DNA of 64,000 nt. Origin: CAXBID01 sp963815305. Its GTDB lineage: Bacteria; Bacteroidota; Bacteroidia; Flavobacteriales; Flavobacteriaceae. The first letter of the stretch is position 1. Each line of letters begins with the position of its first letter. Position numbers and translations under genes: made by a program. A model generated the notes under the pieces. The model was not told the DNA's origin. It ran no database searches and saw only the letters and a program-made list of their open reading frames with translations. Shown here in pieces: positions 20,779-28,737 of the stretch. The DNA is taken from the NCBI GenBank assembly GCA_963815305.1, contig CAWFFW010000001.1, forward strand, positions 496,001-560,000, in the 5' to 3' direction.

Positions 20779-21594
20779 TCACTCAACGATATAAGTAAAA
20801 ACGGAAACCTCTGAAGCTTTAAAATACCCAAAAGGATAATTTTCAGGGTTGGTTATATTAATACAATTTCCTCTAACTAAAGCTGGTTGTGTTTCAAAAG
20901 GATCCCCGTTTTCGTCATCGGTTTGTTGAAGTAGAATATTCATAAATTCATAAAACCGTTCAGAAACTCCAAAACTTCTAATAACAAGGTTATCTCCAGC
21001 ATCAATATTATCATCGGAATGAAAAGCAAAAATTCTATTGCCATCAGTAAATTGGTCATCATAAACTTCAAGACTTTGAGTATCTGTTTTGACATTTATA
21101 AATTCAAATAAATAATAATTTTCAACCCCTTCAGGGTCTGTATAAAAGGCTTTAAATTCGGTATCTTCACCTGAAAAACCAGCATCATTATTTTGCTCTA
21201 CATATTCTATTGGGCTAACAGGAATGAGTTGTTCTGTAGCGGTATAGATTTCATTTTTATATAAAATATTTAAATTGTACGTTCTTCCAATTGAAGTTAT
21301 AAAGGTGTCGTTTCTATAAATGCCAGTGTCTTCGTCTTCTATAAAATCAAACCTGTTGTTAAATGAATCTGTTACGTAAACCTGTGCTCCAATTGCTGGT
21401 GGAACGTTATCTTCAAAAAAAGGAGCACTTAAGGAAAGTTTTATAAACTGAAAATTACTATTGGTGTTTTTATACCAATTTATTGAGGCATCAATTACTA
21501 ATCGTGGTTCGGTAGATTCTAAATCTAATTCAATAACATCTTCGCAAGACCAGAGGCTTAAACTTATCAATAATATGTATATTATGTGTCTCAT
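20779..21594 (-). CDS. DUF4249 lipoprotein paired with TonB receptor
   Basis: A 271-residue exported lipoprotein (signal ending SLWSC, Cys17 as lipid anchor) with the all-beta architecture of DUF4249 (EPRLVIDASINWYKN; GAQVYVTDSFNNRFDF; IYRNDTFITSIGRTYNL). In Bacteroidota, DUF4249 proteins are almost always encoded right after a TonB-dependent receptor and are thought to act as its surface partner in place of SusD. The receptor stop is three bases upstream of this start. Substrate unknown. Confidence 0.88.
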   Translation of the reverse strand: MRHIIYILLISLSLWSCEDVIELDLESTEPRLVIDASINWYKNTNSNFQFIKLSLSAPFFEDNVPPAIGAQVYVTDSFNNRFDFIEDEDTGIYRNDTFITSIGRTYNLNILYKNEIYTATEQLIPVSPIEYVEQNNDAGFSGEDTEFKAFYTDPEGVENYYLFEFINVKTDTQSLEVYDDQFTDGNRIFAFHSDDNIDAGDNLVIRSFGVSERFYEFMNILLQQTDDENGDPFETQPALVRGNCINITNPENYPFGYFKASEVSVFTYIVE

Positions 21595-21597
21595 GTA

Positions 21598-23973
21598 TTA
21601 AAGTTTGAAATTATAAGATATTGATGGTACTATGCCAAAAATTGATAGGCGAGAGGCTTCATTTTCGCCCGTAATTTCATTTTGACCAAAAGTAATTGAA
21701 GCCGCATTTCGTCTATTATAAATATTATAAATTCCAAAAACCCAATAAGTTTGCCAACCTCTTGTTTTATTAAGTCTAGGTGTATATGTAGCTGAAATAT
21801 CTAAACGGTTGTATGCTGGCAATCTATCAGAATTTCTGCTATTGTAACTGGGTACAATAATACCGTTGAATTGATATTGCCCGTTTGGGAAGGTAGCTGG
21901 TTGGCCCGTTTGAAATAAGAAATTTGCATTAAATTTCCATCTATCATTTAAATCATAGCTTCCTGTAAGGGAAATATCGTGCGTTTTATCATAAGGTGTT
22001 CTATACCAGTTGCCATTATTAACACCTGTTTCTAGAGGTATTCTACCTTTTGTTTGTTGTTCTGATTTTGATAGGGTATAAGCTAACCAACCTCTAAAAC
22101 GGCCTTCATTTTTTCTTAAAAGAAGTTCAGCACCATAAGCTCTGGCTTTCCCATTTAAAATTACTTGTTCTATGGCATTATTAGCAATTAAATTAGCGCC
22201 ATCAATATAATCTATTCTATTTTTTATGGTTTTATAAAAACTTTCAATTTCCAATGAATATGAACTATTATTAAAATCTTTAAAGTAACCTACTGCAAAC
22301 TGATCAAGTAATTGTGGTTTTACAAATTTGCCACTTGGGGTCCAAACATCTAATGGTGTAGGGGAGTTGGTGGTGGATAATAAATGTAAATATTGACTCA
22401 TTCTATTATAACTTGCTTTCACAGAACTTTTGGAATTTAGTTGATAAGCAATAGAGGCACGAGGTTCTAAATTTGCAAATTTTGCTATCACGTCACTTCG
22501 GTCAAATGTTTCTGTGCCAACAGGATCTGCCTTTTCGTATATTTGAAAATCCTCGTTAAATAAAACAGGCTCATTATTGTCATAAACATTTAATTCTTTT
22601 TGTCCTAAACGATGAAATGTGCTAAGTCTCAATCCATAAGATAGTGCTAGTTTATCAGAAATTTTATGTTCAGCATCTATGTAAAAGGCATTCTCAAACG
22701 CGTACTTATCAGTCAATTTAAATGGATTAATTCCTGAGGATTCTTTGGTTGGTTTTATATTACCAGGATTGAATGTATAGTAAATACTATTTAAACCATA
22801 TTGAAGTTTAAAGGTATCGTTCAAATAATGTTTTATATCATACTTTAAATTGAAATTTCTAATACCTGAAACCCAATCAAACTCAACAAAATTTAGTTTT
22901 AAATCGTAATCGTAATCAGAATATATTAATGATAAGTTTGAAAATATTTTATCAGAAAATAAATGGTTCCATCTAAAATTTAAAACACTATTTCCATAAG
23001 AATTTTCAAAAGTATCCTGAATTCTAAAAACATCTCTACCAAAATAACCTGATAAATAAACATTGTTTCTGTCATTTATTTTATAGCTCAGTTTGGTATT
23101 TAAATCGTAGAAATAGGCAATATTATCTATATCGAAAAGGGGTAAGAATAAATGAGCATAGCTAGAACGTCCGCCAAAAAGAAAAGACCCTTTATCTTTT
23201 TTTAAAGGACCTTCAGCCAATAACCTACTGGAAACAAGGCCAATACCGCCATTCATTTTAAACTCTTTACTGTTTCCTTCTTTTTGATAAATATCTAATA
23301 CAGATGATACACGACCACCATATCGAGCAGGAATACCCCCTTTATAAAGTTTTAAATCTTTAATAGCATCTGGATTAAAAACGGAAAAGAAACCAAATAA
23401 ATGTGACGAATTGTATATAATGGCTTCATCTAAAAGAATTAAATTTTGATCTGCAGCACCACCACGAACATTAAACCCTGAAGCGCCTTCACCAGCACTA
23501 GTGACACCAGGTAATAGCGTGATAGCTTTTATAATATCGGCTTCACCAAAAACTACAGGAATTTCTTTAATAGTAGTTGACGTTAATTTATTAATACTCA
23601 TTTGAGGTGTTTTAATATTGAGTTTTTCAATATTTTCAGTAATCACTATTTCTTCTAAACTTTCAGCCGAATCTGATAACGCATAATTTTTTAAAATAGC
23701 ATCAGTTAGTTTTATAGTTTCAGTTTTAGTTGCATAGCCTAAATAACTTATAATAATCTTATAGGTTCCTTCAGGTAAAGTAATAGAATAAAAACCATAT
23801 TCATTAGTTGTAGTGCCAGCCTGAATTTCTGGAAATAAAATATTCACTCCAATAAGTGTTTCGTTACTTTTTTCTTCTGATATGGTACCGCTGATAGTAT
23901 ATTTATCTTGTGCGTTTAGGAATATGGTATTAATTAGGAATGAGAAAACAATCCATATGAGGATTTTATTCAT
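21598..23973 (-). CDS. TonB-dependent receptor with carboxypeptidase-like N-terminal domain
   Basis: A 791-residue outer-membrane receptor. Signal peptide to about residue 22, a CarboxypepD_reg-like beta domain (ISGTISEEKSNETLIGVNIL to IIISYLGYATKT), plug domain (GVTSAGEGASGFNVRGGAA; LFGFFSVFNPDAIKDLKLYK), then a beta-barrel ending in an aromatic-rich strand (SISYNFKL). The RGGAADQNLILLDEA plug motif is typical of the group paired with DUF4249. Ligand not predictable from sequence. Confidence 0.93.
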   Translation of the reverse strand: MNKILIWIVFSFLINTIFLNAQDKYTISGTISEEKSNETLIGVNILFPEIQAGTTTNEYGFYSITLPEGTYKIIISYLGYATKTETIKLTDAILKNYALSDSAESLEEIVITENIEKLNIKTPQMSINKLTSTTIKEIPVVFGEADIIKAITLLPGVTSAGEGASGFNVRGGAADQNLILLDEAIIYNSSHLFGFFSVFNPDAIKDLKLYKGGIPARYGGRVSSVLDIYQKEGNSKEFKMNGGIGLVSSRLLAEGPLKKDKGSFLFGGRSSYAHLFLPLFDIDNIAYFYDLNTKLSYKINDRNNVYLSGYFGRDVFRIQDTFENSYGNSVLNFRWNHLFSDKIFSNLSLIYSDYDYDLKLNFVEFDWVSGIRNFNLKYDIKHYLNDTFKLQYGLNSIYYTFNPGNIKPTKESSGINPFKLTDKYAFENAFYIDAEHKISDKLALSYGLRLSTFHRLGQKELNVYDNNEPVLFNEDFQIYEKADPVGTETFDRSDVIAKFANLEPRASIAYQLNSKSSVKASYNRMSQYLHLLSTTNSPTPLDVWTPSGKFVKPQLLDQFAVGYFKDFNNSSYSLEIESFYKTIKNRIDYIDGANLIANNAIEQVILNGKARAYGAELLLRKNEGRFRGWLAYTLSKSEQQTKGRIPLETGVNNGNWYRTPYDKTHDISLTGSYDLNDRWKFNANFLFQTGQPATFPNGQYQFNGIIVPSYNSRNSDRLPAYNRLDISATYTPRLNKTRGWQTYWVFGIYNIYNRRNAASITFGQNEITGENEASRLSIFGIVPSISYNFKL

Positions 23974-23997
23974 GTAGCAGTTTTTTATAAAAGTATT

Positions 23998-24025
23998 AAA
24001 AAAGCCCCTAAAAAGGGGCTTTTTT
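23998..24025 (-). terminator. Intrinsic terminator downstream of icd
   Basis: AAAAAAGCCCC (23998-24008) and GGGGCTTTTTT (24015-24025) form an 11-bp stem with a 6-base loop, with T runs on either strand. It lies 20 bases beyond the icd stop on the minus strand and separates it from the TonB receptor gene. Confidence 0.88.
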
Positions 24026-24044
24026 AATGTTGTTTAATATTTAT

Positions 24045-26255
24045 TTAACCAATAATGTTGTTAAATGTTTTACTTGGTCGCATGGCTTGGTTAACTAATT
24101 GCTCATTTGGTTCATAATAACCACCAATATCTATCGGTTTTCCTTGTATGCTATTAAGCTCGTGAATAATTACATCTTCATTATCAACTAATTGTTTTGC
24201 TATTTTTTTAAACTCAGCTTTTAGCGCGTCATCTTTATTTTGATTTGCTAACTCTTGAGCCCAATACATGGCTAAATAAAAATGACTACCTCTATTATCA
24301 AGTTCTCCTGCTATTCGTGAAGGGCCCTTTTTATGTTCTAGTAGTTTATCAGTAGCATCGTCTAAAGCTTCACCTAAAATTTTAGCTTTTGGGTTGTTGT
24401 TAACTTCACTAAGATGTTCTAAAGAAACTGCTAATGCTAAAAACTCACCCAAAGAATCCCATCGTAAATGATTTTCTTCCACAAATTGTTGCACATGTTT
24501 AGGAGCTGAACCACCAGCACCAGTTTCAAATAAACCACCACCATTCATTAATGGTACAATAGACAACATTTTTGCACTTGTGCCAACTTCTAAGATTGGG
24601 AACAAATCTGTTAAATAATCACGTAACACATTACCTGAAACCGAAATTGTATCTTTTCCCTCTATTAGTCTTTCACAAGTAAAAATAGTGGCATCAACAG
24701 GATTCAATATTCTTAAATCTAATCCTGTAGTATCATGGTCTTTTAAATAAGTATTTACCTTTTTAATAATTTCAGTATCATGCGCTCTATTTTCATCTAA
24801 CCAAAAAACGGCTGGAGTTTCTGATGCTCTGGCACGAGTAACTGCTAATTTTACCCAGTCTTGAATAGGTGCATCTTTAGTTTGACACATTCTCCAAATA
24901 TCCCCAATTTCAACGTCATGTTGCATTAAGGTTTTTCCTGAAGCGTCAATCACTTTAACCGTTCCGTTTAATGGAATCTCAAAAGTTTTATCATGAGAAC
25001 CATATTCTTCGGCTTTTTGAGCCATAAGACCCACATTGGGAACAGTACCCATCGTAGTAGGATCAAAAGCACCATGCTTTTTACAGAAATTAATGGTTGC
25101 CGAATAAATACCCGCATAACTACTATCTGGAATTACAGCTTTCGTATCTTGAAGTTTGCCATCAGCATTCCACATTTTACCAGAAGCACGAATCATGGCA
25201 GGCATGGAGGCATCAATAATAACATCACTAGGTACATGTAAATTGGTAATGCCTCTTTCTGAATTCACCATGGCTAAATCTGCACTATGGTCTAAATCAT
25301 ATCTTATATCATTTCTTATTTCGTCGCGTTTATCTTCAGGTAAATCGTGTAATTTTTCAAGTAGATTTCCAAAACCGTTATTTACATCTACTCCAATTTT
25401 CTTGAAAGTTTTTCCATGTTTTTTGAACAAATCTTTAAAGAAAACGCGCACTGCATGCCCAAAAATAATAGGGTCACTTACTTTCATCATTGTTCCCTTC
25501 ATGTGTAATGAAAACAATACACTTTTATCTAAAGCATCTTCAACTTGTTCTTCTAAAAATGCTATTAAAGCCTTTTTAGACATTACTGTAGCGTCAATTA
25601 TTTCACCTTTTAATAAAGAGAAACTATCTTTTAAAACAGTGTTTACTCCGTTAGAATCTGTATGAACAATTTTTATAGAAGTGGCATCATTAATAGTTAC
25701 CGATTTTTCATTGTGAGCAAAATCACCTTCACTCATTGTAGCAACATGTGTTTTAGAATTACTTGACCATGCACCCATAGAATGCGGATTCTTTTTAGCA
25801 TAATTCTTAACTGCTTTTGGCGCGCGTCTATCGCTATTTCCTTCTCTTAGTACTGGGTTTACGGCACTTCCCTTTATTTTGTCATAACGTGATTTCGCAT
25901 CTTTTTCGATCTCATTTTTCGGGTCGTCAGTATAGCTTGGAATATTAAAACCTTGCGATTGTAATTCTTTAATAGCAGCTTTTAATTGTGGAATGGAGGC
26001 ACTGATATTAGGTAGTTTTACAATATTAGCTTCTGGGTTTTTTGCTAATTCGCCCAGTAGGGCTAAGTCATCAGAAACGCGCTGTTTTTCAGTTAAAAAA
26101 TCTGGAAAAGCAGATAAAATTCTGGCTGCTAAAGAGATATCTTTAGTTTCAACATTAATTCCAGAAGACTTTACGAAAGATTTTACTATGGGTAAAAATG
26201 AACGTGTTGCTAAAGCAGGCGCTTCATCAGTTTTAGTATAAATAATTTTTGACAT
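24045..26255 (-). CDS. icd: Monomeric NADP-dependent isocitrate dehydrogenase
   Basis: Oxidatively decarboxylates isocitrate to 2-oxoglutarate in the TCA cycle, making NADPH. At 736 residues it is the large monomeric type (IDH-II, about 740), not the 400-residue dimeric form. The start MSKIIYTKTDEAPALATRSFLPI and blocks NSDRRAPKAVKNYAKKNPHS (substrate site), HMKGTMMKVSDPIIFGHAV and LRWDSLGEFLAL are highly typical. Isolated gene with its own downstream terminator. Confidence 0.97.
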   Translation of the reverse strand: MSKIIYTKTDEAPALATRSFLPIVKSFVKSSGINVETKDISLAARILSAFPDFLTEKQRVSDDLALLGELAKNPEANIVKLPNISASIPQLKAAIKELQSQGFNIPSYTDDPKNEIEKDAKSRYDKIKGSAVNPVLREGNSDRRAPKAVKNYAKKNPHSMGAWSSNSKTHVATMSEGDFAHNEKSVTINDATSIKIVHTDSNGVNTVLKDSFSLLKGEIIDATVMSKKALIAFLEEQVEDALDKSVLFSLHMKGTMMKVSDPIIFGHAVRVFFKDLFKKHGKTFKKIGVDVNNGFGNLLEKLHDLPEDKRDEIRNDIRYDLDHSADLAMVNSERGITNLHVPSDVIIDASMPAMIRASGKMWNADGKLQDTKAVIPDSSYAGIYSATINFCKKHGAFDPTTMGTVPNVGLMAQKAEEYGSHDKTFEIPLNGTVKVIDASGKTLMQHDVEIGDIWRMCQTKDAPIQDWVKLAVTRARASETPAVFWLDENRAHDTEIIKKVNTYLKDHDTTGLDLRILNPVDATIFTCERLIEGKDTISVSGNVLRDYLTDLFPILEVGTSAKMLSIVPLMNGGGLFETGAGGSAPKHVQQFVEENHLRWDSLGEFLALAVSLEHLSEVNNNPKAKILGEALDDATDKLLEHKKGPSRIAGELDNRGSHFYLAMYWAQELANQNKDDALKAEFKKIAKQLVDNEDVIIHELNSIQGKPIDIGGYYEPNEQLVNQAMRPSKTFNNIIG

Positions 26256-27057
26256 TCGTTACGCTTTTTTAAAAATTATAGCGTTAAAATGAGACAAAAA
26301 AAGAAAGGCTCATTTTTTTCGCGTTGCGAATATACAAAAAAATGCCCTTTATAATAATTGAAATGTGAAATGAAAACTAATAAAATAACCAGATTTAAAG
26401 AAATGAAAAATATATTAAATCCGATATTAAATCAATAAAAAAGATTTTAGTAATTTACATAAAAACAAAAGCCATATCACCGCAAAAACTAATCTGCTTT
26501 GATATGGCTTTCTTTGAAATAACATAATTAGATCTATTCAATATCCTTATTAAAATCGGTTTAAATTTTCATCAAACCTTTTAGATTCTAATGCTGTTAC
26601 TTCAAGTGAAATATTTTTGTAATTTTCAAAATGTATTGACCTATTACATAAATATTTCAGTTAATCGTTTTTCTTGATGCCGTTAAGCGTACCTTTCACT
26701 TTCGTGCTAGGAATGTTTAAAAGCATTGCTTTTATTACAACAACTACTTTCGCTTTTGTTGCTTTTTAAGCTTTTAATCACCTAAGTTACTAACTACTTG
26801 CATATCTAGTACTTTTTGTAATATCATGGTTTTTTGCTTACCCACGTATAAGCGTGACACAATTAAACCTCAAAAAACAATTATAATAAAGAACGTTACC
26901 TTATTTAGACCTCATGTAAATTCGGTGTTGAAGCGAAACCAACCAAAGTTGTCATTTATTCTTGTACTAAGGTAATAGGATAATCTTAAAAATAAAAATA
27001 TTTAAGCTATTAGATATCAACCATTTATCAACCAAAGTTATTAACAAAAGTTAATAA
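26256..27057. other. Large gene-poor gap, possible minus-strand transcript
   Basis: About 800 bases with no recognisable protein. On the minus strand it contains only tiny ORFs (for example 16 and 17 codons) but ends in a good terminator hairpin (26468-26511), about 550 bases beyond the separate rplS terminator. That layout suggests an independent non-coding transcript or a decayed gene. I looked for tmRNA and RNase P RNA landmarks and found none. Confidence 0.4.
26468..26511 (-). terminator. Terminator-like hairpin with no obvious gene
   Basis: Perfect 12-bp arms AAAGCCATATCA (26468-26479) and TGATATGGCTTT (26500-26511) with a 20-base loop. On the minus strand it is followed by a T-rich tail (TTTTGTTTTT). 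No gene on either side needs it: icd starts beyond it and rplS has its own terminator. Confidence 0.6.
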
Positions 27058-27087
27058 AAAAAGCCTTGATAGGTGTCAAGGCTTTTT
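27058..27087 (-). terminator. Intrinsic terminator of rplS
   Basis: AAAAAGCCTTGA (27058-27069) / TCAAGGCTTTTT (27076-27087), 12-bp stem, loop of six, T run on the minus strand; 27 bases beyond the rplS stop. Confidence 0.9.
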
Positions 27088-27114
27088 AAAATCTGCGATT
27101 GCAGTAATATGTTA

Positions 27115-27465
27115 TTAACGTCTTTTTTCAGCAATTCTGGCTTTCTTACCAGTAAGACCTCTAAAATAAAATATACGTGCTCTACGTACTTTACCACGTT
27201 TGTTAACTTCTATTTTTTGTAAAGCTGGTAAATTTACTGGGAAGATACGCTCTACCCCAACAGTACCAGACATTTTTCTAATTGTAAAAGTTTCCGAAGT
27301 TCCTGTTCCTCTGCGTTGTAATACAACACCTCTAAAAAACTGAGTACGTACTTTTTCACCTTCTCTAATTTCGTAAAAAACAGTAATTGTGTCACCAGCA
27401 TCAAATTCTGGTAAGTCTTTTCTTGTTACAAATTCGTCTTGAACAAATTTTAATAAAGATTCCAT
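27115..27465 (-). CDS. rplS: 50S ribosomal protein L19
   Basis: L19 sits at the 30S-50S interface. The 116-residue product is full length and shows FDAGDTITVFYEIREGEK, the FRGVVLQRRGTGTSETFTIRK block, GVERIFPVN and the basic tail KVRRARIFYFR. Single-gene unit with a clear promoter upstream and terminator downstream; trmD and rimM, its neighbours in many bacteria, are not adjacent here. Confidence 0.97.
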   Translation of the reverse strand: MESLLKFVQDEFVTRKDLPEFDAGDTITVFYEIREGEKVRTQFFRGVVLQRRGTGTSETFTIRKMSGTVGVERIFPVNLPALQKIEVNKRGKVRRARIFYFRGLTGKKARIAEKRR

Positions 27466-27843
27466 ATCTTTAAATATTATTTAATGTATTGATTCAGAAC
27501 AACATTCACGATTCTCGCCAGAGGTTAACCCGAAATTGGGTGCAAAAATAGGTATTTATTCACAATCAGCAACTTTTTATTGAATTTTTTTCAAGGTTCT
27601 TTTTAGTTTATTTGATCATTTATAAACAATCTTGAGTATACTAATATTGTAAAGGCGTTGAGGACGGAAAATTCAGTTCGTTTAATAAAATTCAGCGAGT
27701 TATATTTTTACTTATATTAAGTAGAAAAATGATAAGTCCATAACATATAAAATTTGTATAAAGTTATCTTTTATTTAAATCAACTTAAAGATTGGAAAAT
27801 TTTTTGAGAGTGTTATCATGAACTCACTTATAAAAAATCGTCC
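27466..27843. other. AT-rich gap with rplS promoter
   Basis: 378 bases between the transglutaminase stop and rplS. Apart from the rplS promoter at 27542-27572 I see nothing in it; there is no clear terminator for the transglutaminase operon. Confidence 0.5.
27542..27572 (-). promoter_or_regulatory. rplS promoter
   Basis: Minus strand: TTG (27572-27570), 19 bases, TATTTTTGC (27550-27542). Full Bacteroidota consensus. Start expected near 27538, giving a leader of about 70 bases. Confidence 0.75.
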
Positions 27844-28735
27844 TTACACAGCAGGTCTAATATCCACAGAAACTTTCATCTTATTTTTTCCTGCACTAAA
27901 AATAACACCTTTCAATGGTGGTACGTCATAATAGTCACGTCCGTGGGATACTACTATATGTTGGTTCTTTGGAATTTGATTATTCGTAGGATCAAAATCT
28001 ACCCATCCAAAATTAGGAATATATACAGAAAACCATGCATGAGATGCATCAGCACCAATTAGTTTTACTTTGCCAGGAGGCGGAAGGGTTTCAATGTAAC
28101 CACTAACATACCTGGCTGGTAACCCAACCGAGCGTACACAAGCAATAGCTATTTGTGCAAAATCTTGACAAACCCCTTTCTTTTCTTTTATAACCTCATG
28201 AATAGGTGTAGCCACATTGGTGACTTTCGTATTAAATTCAAAATCAGTAAATATGCGCTGCATTAACTCATAAGCTGCTTCAAAAACAGGTCTATTTGGT
28301 TTAAATGAAACTTCAGCGTATGTCTTAATCTCAGGGGTTATATTTGCTATAAGAATAGATTCTAATATAAATTGTTTAATATTTAATAATTCTGGACTTA
28401 CGCTTTTTAGAGCTACTAAAGCATCTGATAATGTGCTATTTTTAGCATTAATATCTTTATAAATATCGGGTGCTAAAGTATTATCTTCTGATGATTTTAC
28501 TTTTAGCGGTTACTTTTAACTCCGTATGGAGTTTTTGTATTGAGAAGCGCGTGACTGTATTTCCGAAAAAATCTAATCTTTCTGAGATTTCAGTAGGCTC
28601 AGGACTAATTTCTAGCTGATAATCAATTAGTGTTTGTCCCAACATGCTTTTGGGTTTCAAAGTCGCTATATTATGGCAAAACGTGACGCCGCTTTCATAA
28701 TTATAACTGGTGGTATGTGATAGTTGATAGATCAT
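27844..28735 (-). pseudogene. Transglutaminase-like cysteine peptidase, split by a one-base frameshift
   Basis: Reads as one 296-residue transglutaminase-family protein if one base is removed. The N-terminal part (28735 down to about 28505, MIYQLSHTTSYNYESG) has the beta domain of this family; the C-terminal part (frame through 28263) holds the triad: Cys in KKGVCQDFAQ, His in DASHAWFSVY, Asp in WVDFDPTNN. The two frames meet at a run of four A (minus strand, 28504-28501). With three A the reading continues as VTAKVKSSEDNTLAPDIYKD and stays open to the C-terminal part. Either an assembly/sequencing slip at the homopolymer, a real disruption, or slippage-rescued expression. It follows the ATP-grasp gene by two bases and belongs to the same operon. 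Confidence 0.85.
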
Positions 28736-28737
28736 TT

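Noticed and set aside
25156..25665. 169-codon ORF antisense to isocitrate dehydrogenase
   Set aside because: Shadow of the well-conserved icd gene; no domain or start context of its own.
26468..27057. tmRNA, RNase P RNA or 6S RNA in the rplS-icd gap
   Set aside because: None of their conserved sequence blocks could be found on either strand, although a terminator is present.
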